NCBI GenBank assembly: GCA_046330315.1
Contig: JAXLSZ010000008.1
Span: 186,001-250,000 of the forward strand
Source of the DNA: JAXLSZ01 sp046330315
GTDB taxonomy: Bacteria; Actinomycetota; Thermoleophilia; Solirubrobacterales; 70-9
Direction of reading: 5' to 3'
DNA: 64,000 nucleotides
Below, piece by piece: positions 7,541-15,616 of the stretch. The position numbers and the translations under genes were made by a program. Under the pieces are notes generated by a model. That model was not told the DNA's origin and ran no database searches. It was given only the letters and a program-made list of their open reading frames with translations. Positions within the stretch are counted from its first letter, which is position 1, and every line of letters starts with the position of its first letter.

Positions 7541-8212
7541 GGCGGCGGCGGCGATCTGCGCGTAGGCGGCGGCCGGGTCATCGCTGCCGAACACCGCCGA
7601 CCCGGCCACGAAGAGCGACGCACCGGCCTCCGCCACGGCACCGATCGTCGTCGCGTCGATGCCGCCGTCCACCTCGATCGGCGTGACCCCCCAGGCGGCG
7701 CGGAGGCGATCGACCTTGGCGGGAGAGGAGGCGATGAACGGCTGCCCTCCCCACCCCGGGTTGACGGTCATGCAGAGGACGAGGTCGGCGATGCCGCAAA
7801 GCTCGCCGACGGCTTCGGGAGGGGTCCCGGGGTTGAGGGCGATCCCGGCCAGGCAGCCGAGCTCGCGGATGGCGCCCAGGGTGCGGTTGGCGTGAGGCGT
7901 GGCCTCGACGTGGAATGTGATCGAGTCGGCGCCGGCCCGGACGAACTCCTCGACGTGGCGCTCGGGGCTCTCGATCATCAGGTGCACGTCGAGCACGCCG
8001 CCGGCGCCGTGCACCTGGTCCGCGATCGAGCTGGTGACCAGCGGACCGATCGTGATCGGGGGCACGAAGTGACCGTCCATGACGTCCACGTGGATCACCC
8101 TGGCCCCGGCATCCATGACCCCGGCGACCTGCTCGCCGAGCCGCGAGAAGTCGGATGAGAGAATCGAGGGCGCGACCCGGCGGCCGGCGTAGATGGCGTC
8201 GCGCCCGCTCAT
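7529..8212 (-). CDS. rpe: Ribulose-phosphate 3-epimerase
   Basis: Protein of 227 aa, a TIM-barrel enzyme of the pentose phosphate pathway that interconverts ribulose 5-phosphate and xylulose 5-phosphate. Visible motifs are VAPSILSSDF, HVDVMDGHFVP (metal His/Asp), MTVNPGWGGQPF and EVDGGID. The ATG at 8212 overlaps the stop of the preceding zinc-ribbon gene (ATGA). The C-terminus ends in an alanine run that adjoins the 40-bp repeat array. It is the last gene of the priA-def-fmt-rsmB block. Confidence 0.96.
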   Translation of the reverse strand: MSGRDAIYAGRRVAPSILSSDFSRLGEQVAGVMDAGARVIHVDVMDGHFVPPITIGPLVTSSIADQVHGAGGVLDVHLMIESPERHVEEFVRAGADSITFHVEATPHANRTLGAIRELGCLAGIALNPGTPPEAVGELCGIADLVLCMTVNPGWGGQPFIASSPAKVDRLRAAWGVTPIEVDGGIDATTIGAVAEAGASLFVAGSAVFGSDDPAAAYAQIAAAAAAD

Positions 8213-8481
8213 CAGACGGGCTTCAGCATCGAGTGGCCGCAGTGCTGGCAGATCATGTCCTCGGTGCTGCTCATCCGGGCGATCGTCTGGTGCTCGCCGC
8301 AGTTGGGGCACTGCGAGACGAGCTCGTAGCGGCGCAGACAGTACACGCAGCGGAAGCGGCCCGGGAGCTGCGTCGGCCGCAGCCACGGCTCCCCGCATCC
8401 GGGGCAGATCGGCCGCCGCAGCGAGCGCCCGGCGGGGCCCGCCCGCTCGCCCGAGGGGCCCTCCGCCTCCCCGGCGCTCAA
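8212..8481 (-). CDS. Small zinc-ribbon protein
   Basis: Protein of 89 aa with four CxxC pairs (CPGC, CVYC, CPNC, CQHC), enough to bind two zinc ions; the last two pairs make a rubredoxin-like ribbon. Function is unknown. The start is TTG at 8481: AGAGGAG lies 7 bases upstream and no in-frame ATG or GTG fits. It ends in an ATGA overlap with rpe and follows rsmB by 21 bases. In many relatives phosphatase, kinase and rsgA genes occupy this place, so it may act in translation or its control, but that is only a guess. Confidence 0.75.
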   Translation of the reverse strand: MSAGEAEGPSGERAGPAGRSLRRPICPGCGEPWLRPTQLPGRFRCVYCLRRYELVSQCPNCGEHQTIARMSSTEDMICQHCGHSMLKPV

Positions 8482-8502
8482 CGCCTTGCTCCTCTCATGC
8501 CC

Positions 8503-9873
8503 CTAATCATCGCGCCTCAGCCGGGCGATGAAGAACCCCGTGGTGCGGTCCCGGTCGGGCCTGAGCTGCAGGCAGCGCCGGTCGGCCGCCGAGGCGAGCC
8601 CCGGCGCCGCCGCTCCGAGGTCCTCCACCCGCAGGGTCGGGGCGCCCCCGGGGCCGGCCACCGACTCGAGCCAGGCGACCTGCTCCTCGTTCTCGGGACG
8701 CGAGATCGTGCAGGTCGAGTAGACCAGCCTGCCGCCCGGACGCACCGCCGCCGCAGCCGCCAAGAGGATCCCGCGCTGGACCTCCCGCAGCTCCTCGATC
8801 ATCTCCGGAGACTTGCGCCAACGCACGTCGGGCCGCGTCGCCAGGGTGCCGAGGTCGCTGCAGGGAGCGTCCACGAGCACGCGATCGAACTCGCGGCCCA
8901 GTGCCGGCCCGGCGGCGTCGGCCTCGATCACCGTGACCGAGCGCGAGCCGAGCCGCTGCGCCCACTCGGCGACCTCCGCCGCCCTCTCCGGGTCCGCCTC
9001 GACGGAGATCACCTCGCCCCGGCCGCCGATCCGGGCGGCGATTTGCCCCGTCTTGATGCCGGGGCCGGCGCAGAGGTCGAGCACGTTCTCCGCCGGGCGG
9101 GGGTCGAGAACCTCGACCACGGCGGCCGAGCCCAGCGACTGCGGCACCACGACACCCCTCTCGACCAGATCCACCGCGACGCCCAGGGCACCCTGGACCA
9201 CGAGGCACTCCGCGGGCGCCAGCGGCCAGGGCCCGCCGGGGGCGCCGACCTCGACCCCTGCCGAGCGCAGCCCCTCCTCGACCTCCTCGCGCCGTGCCCG
9301 CAGCGTGTTGACCCTGAGCCCGCGCGGCTGGGGGCGGTTGCAGGCGGCGAGCAGGGAACGCGCATCCGCCGCCCCCAGCTCCGCCCACCACTTCTCGGCC
9401 AGCCAGCGGGGCACGGAGTGAGCGATCGAGGCCTGCTGGGGGGTTCCGTCGGGAGCGATCGCCGCGCGCAGCGCCCGGCGCTCGCGCAGGGCACGGCGCA
9501 GCACGGCGTTCACCAGACCCGAGGCCTGGCCGGCGCCGGCCGCCCTGGTCAGCTCCACGGCCTGGTCGACGGCCGCGTGCTCGGCGCCGGCCCGGCCGAA
9601 GAGGATCTCGTAGAGGCCGAGGCGAAGCGCGGCGCGGACCGGCGGGTCGAGAAGGCGCGGGGAGCGACCGGCCAGGCGCCGGATCAGCGCGTCCGCGGTC
9701 CCGCGCCGCTGCACCGAGCCGAAGGCGAGCCACTGGGCCTGGGCGCGCTCCCGCCCATCCAGGCCCTCGCGCTCCGCAGCCACCCGGAAGGCCCGGTCGG
9801 TGAACGCGGCGTCCTCGAAGGTGGCCCGGACCACCTCGAAGGCCACCCGGCGCTGCAGGGAAGGGGCGCTCAC
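8503..9873 (-). CDS. rsmB: 16S rRNA (cytosine-967-C5)-methyltransferase
   Basis: Protein of 456 aa. The N-terminal part (about 1-140) is a NusB-like RNA-binding domain; the rest is a SAM-dependent methyltransferase with DLCAGPGIKTGQ (SAM loop), DAPCSDLGT (motif IV) and YSTCTISRPENE (motif VI with the catalytic cysteine). The GTG at 9873 overlaps the fmt stop (GTGA), the pattern used throughout this operon. Family length is about 430-460 aa. Confidence 0.94.
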   Translation of the reverse strand: MSAPSLQRRVAFEVVRATFEDAAFTDRAFRVAAEREGLDGRERAQAQWLAFGSVQRRGTADALIRRLAGRSPRLLDPPVRAALRLGLYEILFGRAGAEHAAVDQAVELTRAAGAGQASGLVNAVLRRALRERRALRAAIAPDGTPQQASIAHSVPRWLAEKWWAELGAADARSLLAACNRPQPRGLRVNTLRARREEVEEGLRSAGVEVGAPGGPWPLAPAECLVVQGALGVAVDLVERGVVVPQSLGSAAVVEVLDPRPAENVLDLCAGPGIKTGQIAARIGGRGEVISVEADPERAAEVAEWAQRLGSRSVTVIEADAAGPALGREFDRVLVDAPCSDLGTLATRPDVRWRKSPEMIEELREVQRGILLAAAAAVRPGGRLVYSTCTISRPENEEQVAWLESVAGPGGAPTLRVEDLGAAAPGLASAADRRCLQLRPDRDRTTGFFIARLRRDD

Positions 9874-10790
9874 CGCAGCGGAACGCGGGCCGGGGGCCGG
9901 TGCCCCCGCAGATAGGCGGCGGCGTCCATCCAGCGCGAGGAGGGTGGCTGGACTTCCGCGATCCGCAGGCTCCCCTCCCCGCACCCGAGAACGATCTCGT
10001 CTTCCTCGGCGTCGAGCAGGCCGGGCTCCGACGCCACGGGGTCGGCCCGCGCCGACCTGACGCCGAGCCTCGCGCCCCCGCCGAGATCCAGATAGGCGCC
10101 CACATGCGGGGTGAGAGCCCGGACGACCCGGGCCAGGGCTTCGGCCGGCTCGGAGGGGTCGAGGGCCCGTTCGGCGGGCTCGATCTTCTCCGCGTAGGTG
10201 ATCCCCCGGGCGGCCTGCGGCGTGAGCTCGATCTCGCCGCGCCGGAAACGCTCGAGAACCTCGAGCAGCAGCCGTGAGCCGAGCTCGGCGAGACGGGCCG
10301 AGAGCTCGCCGAAGGTCTCCTCCGGGCCGATGTCCAGCGAGCCGCAGGCTGCGACCGGGCCGGCGTCGAGCTCCTCGATCACTCGCATCACGCAGGTGCC
10401 GGTGCCGGAGTCCCCGGCCATGATCGCCCGTTCGATCGGCGCCGCGCCCCGCCAGCGCGGCAGCAGCGAGGGATGGACGCCGAGGATCGTGAACTCCGAG
10501 AGCAGCGGCTCGCGGACGATCTGCCCGAACGCGCACAGGCAGACGATCTCCGGGTCGGCGGCCCGGATCGCTTCCACAGCCTTTCCCCTTCCAACGTCCT
10601 CGGTCTGCACGAGGTCCAAACCGGCCTCCCGGGCGGCTTGAGCGACCGGAGGCGGCAGGGTCAGCCGGCCGCGGCCGCGGGGCCGGTCGGGCGGCGTGAT
10701 CACGAGCGAGGGGCGGTGCGGTGAGGATGCGAGGGCGTCCAGGACGACCGCCGCGAAGGGCGAGGTCCCGAGGAAGACGGTGCGGCTCAC
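9870..10790 (-). CDS. fmt: Methionyl-tRNA formyltransferase, active-site Asn replaced
   Basis: Protein of 306 aa that formylates initiator Met-tRNA. The N-terminal formyltransferase fold ends with VHPSLLPRWRGAAPIE and ELDAGPV; the C-terminal tRNA-binding domain follows. Of the family triad Asn/His/Asp (E. coli N108, H110, D146), H106 and D142 are present, but the Asn position is G104 (codon GGC, in ILGVHPS). AAC to GGC needs two changes, so a single read error cannot explain it. The GTG start overlaps the def stop (GTGA). Confidence 0.93.
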   Translation of the reverse strand: MSRTVFLGTSPFAAVVLDALASSPHRPSLVITPPDRPRGRGRLTLPPPVAQAAREAGLDLVQTEDVGRGKAVEAIRAADPEIVCLCAFGQIVREPLLSEFTILGVHPSLLPRWRGAAPIERAIMAGDSGTGTCVMRVIEELDAGPVAACGSLDIGPEETFGELSARLAELGSRLLLEVLERFRRGEIELTPQAARGITYAEKIEPAERALDPSEPAEALARVVRALTPHVGAYLDLGGGARLGVRSARADPVASEPGLLDAEEDEIVLGCGEGSLRIAEVQPPSSRWMDAAAYLRGHRPPARVPLR

Positions 10791-11413
10791 GCCTCCGTCG
10801 GGGGGCCGCCGGCGTGCCCGTCCCCGTCCTCGCCGCCGTCCTCGCCGGGATGGTAGGACTCGCCGGCCCGCAGCGCGCGCATCGCCGCCCTGCGCTGCTC
10901 GCGGGAGGTGCGGTCGAGGATCAGGATGCCGTCGAGGTGGTCGATCTCGTGCTGCAGGACGCGGGCCTCGAGCCCGGACGCCTCGATGGTCAGGGGCTCG
11001 CCGGCGAGGTCGGCGCCCGTCACCCGGGCGAAGAGCGAGCGCTCGACGTCCACCGATACCCGGGGGATGCTGAGGCAGCCCTCCTCGGCGACCTCGACCT
11101 CCTCGGAGCGCCACTCGATCCGCGGGTTGACGAGGGCCGCGGGCTCGGCGTCCGAGCCGGCCTGGAAGACCAGCATCCGCCGCAGCACGCCGACCTGCGT
11201 GGCGGCGAGGCCCACACCGATCGCGCCGCGCATGATCCCGATCATCCGCTCGGCCTCGCGGTCGAGCGCCTCGCCGAACTCGGCAACCGGCGAGGCGACG
11301 CTCTTCAGCACCGGGTCCCCGAACTGGACGACCTGGGCGAGCGCGGCCTCGCGGCGCGCCAGCATCTCCTCGTCGGGCGCCCCCGGATCGCGCTGCTCTG
11401 TTCCTTCGGCCAT
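10787..11413 (-). CDS. def: Peptide deformylase
   Basis: Protein of 208 aa; removes the formyl group from nascent proteins, the partner activity of fmt just downstream. All three family motifs are present: GVGLAATQVG, EEGCLSIP (metal Cys) and HEIDHLDG (metal His pair and catalytic Glu). The C-terminal 30 residues are an acidic Gly-rich tail beyond the usual fold. It starts 41 bases after priA ends. Confidence 0.96.
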   Translation of the reverse strand: MAEGTEQRDPGAPDEEMLARREAALAQVVQFGDPVLKSVASPVAEFGEALDREAERMIGIMRGAIGVGLAATQVGVLRRMLVFQAGSDAEPAALVNPRIEWRSEEVEVAEEGCLSIPRVSVDVERSLFARVTGADLAGEPLTIEASGLEARVLQHEIDHLDGILILDRTSREQRRAAMRALRAGESYHPGEDGGEDGDGHAGGPPTEA

Positions 11414-11454
11414 TCCTGAAGACTAGAAGCCCGGCCCGCAGGGACCGGGCGTCC

Positions 11455-13638
11455 CTACTGGGGATCCACGTCCACGCCGAGCGCGACACCGCGCAGGGCG
11501 CCGCGGCCGGACAGCCGCTCGACCGTGTCCCGCACCGCTGCAGCCGCCTCGGCGCGGCGTCCGGACTTGACCAGCAACCGGCGCCGGTGGCGGTTGCGCA
11601 CCCGGAACATCGGCGCCGGCCCGAGCAGCTCGGCGCCGGCTGGGAGGCCTGCCCCGATGCCCTCGGCGACCGCCGCCGCCGCCGCTTCCAGGCGGTCCTC
11701 GCCGGGGGAGGCGAGGGAAACCCGGACCAGGTGGGAGAAGGGGGGGTAGCGAAGCGCGCGGCGGCGCTCCAGCTCACCGGCCAGGAAGCCCGGCGTGTCG
11801 TGGCGTGCCGCGTGGGAGATGCTCAGGGCGCCCGGGGCCAGCGTCTGGACCATCACCCTGCCCTCCGCCCCTCTCCGCCCGCTTCGCCCGGCGAGCTGGG
11901 CGACCATCGCGAAGGTCCGCTCCTCGGCGCGGAAATCGGGAAAGCGGAGGGTCGCGTCGGCGTCGAGGATGACGCTCAGCGTCACCTCGGCGAAGTCGTG
12001 GCCCTTCCCCACCATCTGCGTGCCGACCAGGACCCCGCCGGAGGCTGCCTCGAAGCCGGCCAGGATCCGCGCGTGCGAGCCGCTCCGCGCGGCGGTGTCG
12101 GAGTCGAGCCGGAAGACCGGGCACCCGCCCACCCTGGAGGCGATCAGCTCCTCGATCCTCTCGGTCCCGGCCCCGCTCCGGGCCAGGGTCACCGAGGCGC
12201 ACTCGGGGCAGACCGAGGGCAGCGGCTCCGCGTGGGCGCAGTGATGGCAGACGAGGCGCCCGCTCCGCCGGTGGGTGATCAGCGAGACGTCGCAGTTCGG
12301 GCATGACCAGTGGTGCCCGCAGGACCGGCAGGTGAGCCAGGGGGCGAAACCCCTTCGGTTGACCAGGACGATCGCCTTCTCCCCGCGCTCGCAGACCTCC
12401 TGCAGGGCCTCCAGGGAAGACGGGTGCAGGGGGCCCGAACGCGGGTCGGCGAGCCTCATGTCCACCAGTTCCACGGGCGGCAGCGCCCGCCCGTCCACCC
12501 TCTCGGGCAGCTCCAGGCGGGTCAGAACTTGCCAGCTCTCCGGGCGGGGGGTGGCGCTGCCCGCGAGCAGCACCGCGCCCCGCTGGGCGGCCCTGTGCGC
12601 GGCCACCGCTCGGGCGTCGTAGCTGGGATCCCCCTCCTGCTTGTAGGAGGAGTCGTGCTCCTCGTCGACGACGATCAGGCCGAGATCGTGGACGGGGGCG
12701 AACACGGCCGAGCGCGGCCCCACGCAGACGTCGGCCTCGCCGCGGCGCAGGCGCCGCCACTCGTCGAACCGCTCCCCCGGCGACATCGCCGAGTGCAGCA
12801 CCGCGATCCGGTCGCCGAGCCGCTCCCCGAACCGGGAGGTGGCCTGCGGGGTCAGCCCGATCTCGGGCACCAGGACGATCGCGCCCCGTCCCCTGGCGAG
12901 CGCCGCCTCCACCGCCTCCAGGTACACCTCCGTCTTGCCCGAGCCCGTGACGCCGTGCAGGAGCAGTTCCCGCTCCGGCCCGTCCCCGTCCAGCGCGGCG
13001 ACGATCCGGGCGGCGGCCGCGGACTGCGCCGGGGTCGGCTCCGGCCGTCCCTGGGCGCCTCCCACGGACCGCAGGACGGGCCGGCGACGCACCTCGACCT
13101 CCCGGGAGCTCAGCAGCCCCCTTCCCTCGAGGCTGCGGACCGTGGCCCGCGAGGCCCCCTCGGCGGCGAGCTCGGCGGCGCTGCGCTCCCCGGAGCCCAG
13201 GGCCCGCAGGGCCGCGCGCTGCCGCGGCCCGAGCCTCGCGCCCCCCGCCAGGGCCAGCCTGCCCTCGGCGGTGATCTCGGCGCGAAGCTCGCGGCGGGCG
13301 CCGACCCGCCTGCCGCCGGTCCCGGTCCCGGGCGGAAGCACCAGGCCGAGCCCCCGGGCGGGCGTCGAGCAGTACTCCTCGGCGATCCACAGGCCGAGCC
13401 CGACCAGGTCCGGGGGCACCCCCGCCTCCAGCGCCTCCAGCGGCTCGGCCAGCCGCTCGGGCGCGAGCTCGGAGCGCTCGGCGATCTCGACCACGACCCC
13501 CAGCACCCTTTGCGGGCCGAACGGGACCCGCAGGACGCTTCCGACCTCGACCTCCCCCAGCTCCGGCGGCAGGCGGTAGTCGAATGGCCCGCGCAGCGCG
13601 CGGGCCGTGGTCAGGGGTTCGACCCTGGCGATGCTCAT
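11455..13638 (-). CDS. priA: Primosomal protein N' (PriA helicase)
   Basis: Protein of 727 aa. The N-terminal DNA-binding region (about 1-190) leads into a superfamily 2 helicase with Walker A GVTGSGKTEVY and Walker B DEEHD. A zinc-binding module of eight cysteines lies between the helicase motifs (CRSCGHHWSCPNC ... CHHC ... CPEC). PriA reloads the replisome at stalled forks. Length is that of the full family, so it is a full-length helicase version, unlike the degenerate PriA of many actinobacteria. First gene of priA-def-fmt-rsmB. Confidence 0.95.
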   Translation of the reverse strand: MSIARVEPLTTARALRGPFDYRLPPELGEVEVGSVLRVPFGPQRVLGVVVEIAERSELAPERLAEPLEALEAGVPPDLVGLGLWIAEEYCSTPARGLGLVLPPGTGTGGRRVGARRELRAEITAEGRLALAGGARLGPRQRAALRALGSGERSAAELAAEGASRATVRSLEGRGLLSSREVEVRRRPVLRSVGGAQGRPEPTPAQSAAAARIVAALDGDGPERELLLHGVTGSGKTEVYLEAVEAALARGRGAIVLVPEIGLTPQATSRFGERLGDRIAVLHSAMSPGERFDEWRRLRRGEADVCVGPRSAVFAPVHDLGLIVVDEEHDSSYKQEGDPSYDARAVAAHRAAQRGAVLLAGSATPRPESWQVLTRLELPERVDGRALPPVELVDMRLADPRSGPLHPSSLEALQEVCERGEKAIVLVNRRGFAPWLTCRSCGHHWSCPNCDVSLITHRRSGRLVCHHCAHAEPLPSVCPECASVTLARSGAGTERIEELIASRVGGCPVFRLDSDTAARSGSHARILAGFEAASGGVLVGTQMVGKGHDFAEVTLSVILDADATLRFPDFRAEERTFAMVAQLAGRSGRRGAEGRVMVQTLAPGALSISHAARHDTPGFLAGELERRRALRYPPFSHLVRVSLASPGEDRLEAAAAAVAEGIGAGLPAGAELLGPAPMFRVRNRHRRRLLVKSGRRAEAAAAVRDTVERLSGRGALRGVALGVDVDPQ

Positions 13639-13669
13639 CCCGCCAAGTTAGGCCGGTGGACGGACACCC

Positions 13670-13783
13670 GCCCGACCGCTCCGGCGACGCCCCGCCCGAC
13701 CGCTCCGGCGACGCCCCGCCCGACCGCTCCGGCGACGCCCCGCCCGACCGCTCCGGCGACGCCCCGCCCGACCGCTCCGGCGA
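13670..13783. repeat. 24-bp tandem repeat, 5 copies
   Basis: Units of 24 bp start at 13670, 13694, 13718, 13742 and 13766; the last is cut at 18 bp. They fill most of the gap between divergent priA and the PH-domain gene. Because 24 is a multiple of 3, the array is open in the frame of that gene and would encode the octapeptide PPDRSGDA five times if translation began upstream, but the better start is after the array. Confidence 0.92.
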
Positions 13784-13796
13784 TTATGCTGCCGCC

Positions 13797-14306
13797 GTGG
13801 CGATCAAGCTGCATCCGGGCGAGAGGGTCCTGTTCGAGGGCCACCCGTCCTGGCGCGCGATCCTCGGCTTCTACCTGAAGGGGGTCCTGATCGCCGTGGC
13901 GGCCGGCGTGATCGCCAAGCTGGTCAGCGACTCGACCTCGCTGGTCTTCGCGGTGGTGCTGGTGATCCTCGTCGGGACGGTCGTCGTGGGCTTCGTCAAG
14001 CGGGTCGCGACGACCTACACGATCACCGACCGGCGCCTCAACATCAAGCGGGGAATCGTCTCCAGGGAGATCCAGGAGACCCGTCTGGAGCGCGTCCAGA
14101 ACGTCAACTACAACCAGTCCGTCTACCAGCGGCTGATGCAGATCGGGGACGTCGACTTCGACACCGCCGGCAGCGACGACTACAACTTCGTCTTCGAGGG
14201 GGTCGCCGACCCCGGCGACGTGGTCCACACGGTGGACGAGGCGACTGGCATCGGCGCGGCCGGCTCGCACGGCCTCGGCGAGCCCACTCCGCCCGCAGGC
14301 TCCTGA
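13797..14306 (+). CDS. PH-domain (bPH2/YdbS-like) membrane protein
   Basis: Protein of 169 aa: about 20 cytoplasmic residues (HPGERVLFEGHPSW), two adjacent membrane helices (about 23-42 and 47-66), then a bacterial PH-like domain with TTYTITDRRLNIKRGI and RLERVQNVNYNQS. Such proteins sit in the inner membrane; the exact role is unknown. GTG at 13797 is chosen: a TATGCT -10 (13785-13790) lies 6 bases before it, implying a leaderless mRNA, and no Shine-Dalgarno sequence is present. The 24-bp repeat array ends 13 bases upstream. Confidence 0.8.
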   Translation: MAIKLHPGERVLFEGHPSWRAILGFYLKGVLIAVAAGVIAKLVSDSTSLVFAVVLVILVGTVVVGFVKRVATTYTITDRRLNIKRGIVSREIQETRLERVQNVNYNQSVYQRLMQIGDVDFDTAGSDDYNFVFEGVADPGDVVHTVDEATGIGAAGSHGLGEPTPPAGS

Positions 14307-14318
14307 GCGGCTCTCAGG
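14302..14318. terminator. Small hairpin across two convergent stop codons
   Basis: CCTGAG (14302-14307) and CTCAGG (14313-14318) pair around a 5-base loop and contain the stop codons of the PH-domain gene and of metK. It could be a short bidirectional terminator, although it has no T-run. Confidence 0.3.
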
Positions 14319-15567
14319 CCGGGGCGAGCGCCGCGGCCGCCTCGCGGAGCGCATCGGCGCGGTCGGTCAGCTCCCAGGTGAAGTCCGGGTCCGAGCGGCC
14401 GAAGTGCCCGTAGGCGGCGGTCTTCTGGAAGATCGGGCGGTGGAGCTTCAGCTGGCGGCGAAGGGCCCCCGGCCGCAGGTCGAACACGTCTCCCACAAGG
14501 CGGGCGATCTGCGAGTCCCCGATCCGCCCCGTCCCGAACGTCTCGACCATCAGCGAGACGGGGTGGGCGACGCCGATCGCGTAGGCGACCTGGACCTCGC
14601 AGCGGTCGGCGAGACCGGCGGCGACCACGTTCTTCGCCGCGTGGCGCGCGGCGTAGGCGGCCGAGCGGTCCACCTTCGAAGGGTCCTTGCCCGAGAAGGC
14701 ACCTCCGCCGTGGCGGGCGGCGCCGCCGTAGGTGTCGACGATGATCTTGCGCCCGGTCAGCCCGGCGTCGCCGACCGGCCCCCCGATCTCGAACTTGCCG
14801 GTCGGGTTGACGAGGAAATCCGAGCGCAGGCGCGCGTCGTCGAAGACCTCGGCGTAGGCGTCGCCGAGGACCGGCTCGACCACGTGATCCCAGAGGTCGG
14901 GCCTGATGCGCTCCTCGGAGTCCACGCCGGGAGCGTGCTGGGTCGAGATCAGCAGCTTCTCGACCCTGACCGGCGAGCCGTCCGCGTAGCGGATGGTGAC
15001 CTGGGTCTTGCCGTCGGGCCGCAGGTAGCCGAGCGTGCCGTCCTTGCGGACGGCGGCGAGCCGCTCGGCGAGGCGGTGGGCGATCTGGACCGGCATCGGC
15101 ATCAGCGCCTCGGTCTCGTTCGTCGCGTAGCCGAACATCATCCCCTGGTCGCCCGCCCCCGCGGTGTCCAGCTCGTCGTCGTCGCCGGGGTCGGTGCGCT
15201 TCTCCAGGGCCTCGTCGACGCCCTGGGCGATGTCGGGGGACTGCTCGTCGATCGAGACCAGCACCGAGATGTGGTTGCAGTCGTAGCCGTACTCGCCCTT
15301 GTCGTAGCCGATCCCCCGGATCGTCTCCCTGACGATCTCGGGGATGTTGAGATGGGCCTGGGTGGAGATCTCGCCCGAGACGACGGCCATCCCGGTGTTG
15401 ACGAGGGTCTCGCAGGCGACCCTGCCCTCGGGGTCCTCCCGCATCACCGCATCGAGCACCCCGTCCGAGATCTGGTCGCAGATCTTGTCGGGGTGGCCCT
15501 CGGTCACCGACTCCGAGGTGAAGAGGTGCTCACCCTCGGCGAGGTCGAACTGGTTGCTTTCGGGCAT
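14314..15567 (-). CDS. metK: S-adenosylmethionine synthetase
   Basis: Protein of 417 aa that makes SAM from methionine and ATP. It shows SVTEGHPDKICDQISD (ATP and Mg), GAGDQGMMFGYA and GGGAFSGKDPSKVDRS (phosphate loop), all intact. Length fits the family. The ATG at 15567 has AGGAG about 8 bases upstream. It is the last gene of the aroG-tyrA-aroA-cmk-der-metK series; the 49-base gap after der is too short for a SAM riboswitch. Confidence 0.97.
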   Translation of the reverse strand: MPESNQFDLAEGEHLFTSESVTEGHPDKICDQISDGVLDAVMREDPEGRVACETLVNTGMAVVSGEISTQAHLNIPEIVRETIRGIGYDKGEYGYDCNHISVLVSIDEQSPDIAQGVDEALEKRTDPGDDDELDTAGAGDQGMMFGYATNETEALMPMPVQIAHRLAERLAAVRKDGTLGYLRPDGKTQVTIRYADGSPVRVEKLLISTQHAPGVDSEERIRPDLWDHVVEPVLGDAYAEVFDDARLRSDFLVNPTGKFEIGGPVGDAGLTGRKIIVDTYGGAARHGGGAFSGKDPSKVDRSAAYAARHAAKNVVAAGLADRCEVQVAYAIGVAHPVSLMVETFGTGRIGDSQIARLVGDVFDLRPGALRRQLKLHRPIFQKTAAYGHFGRSDPDFTWELTDRADALREAAAALAPA

Positions 15568-15616
15568 TTTCCTGGCTCCTCTCCTTGGCTCGGCGGGAAG
15601 CGTAGCGGCTGGGAGC

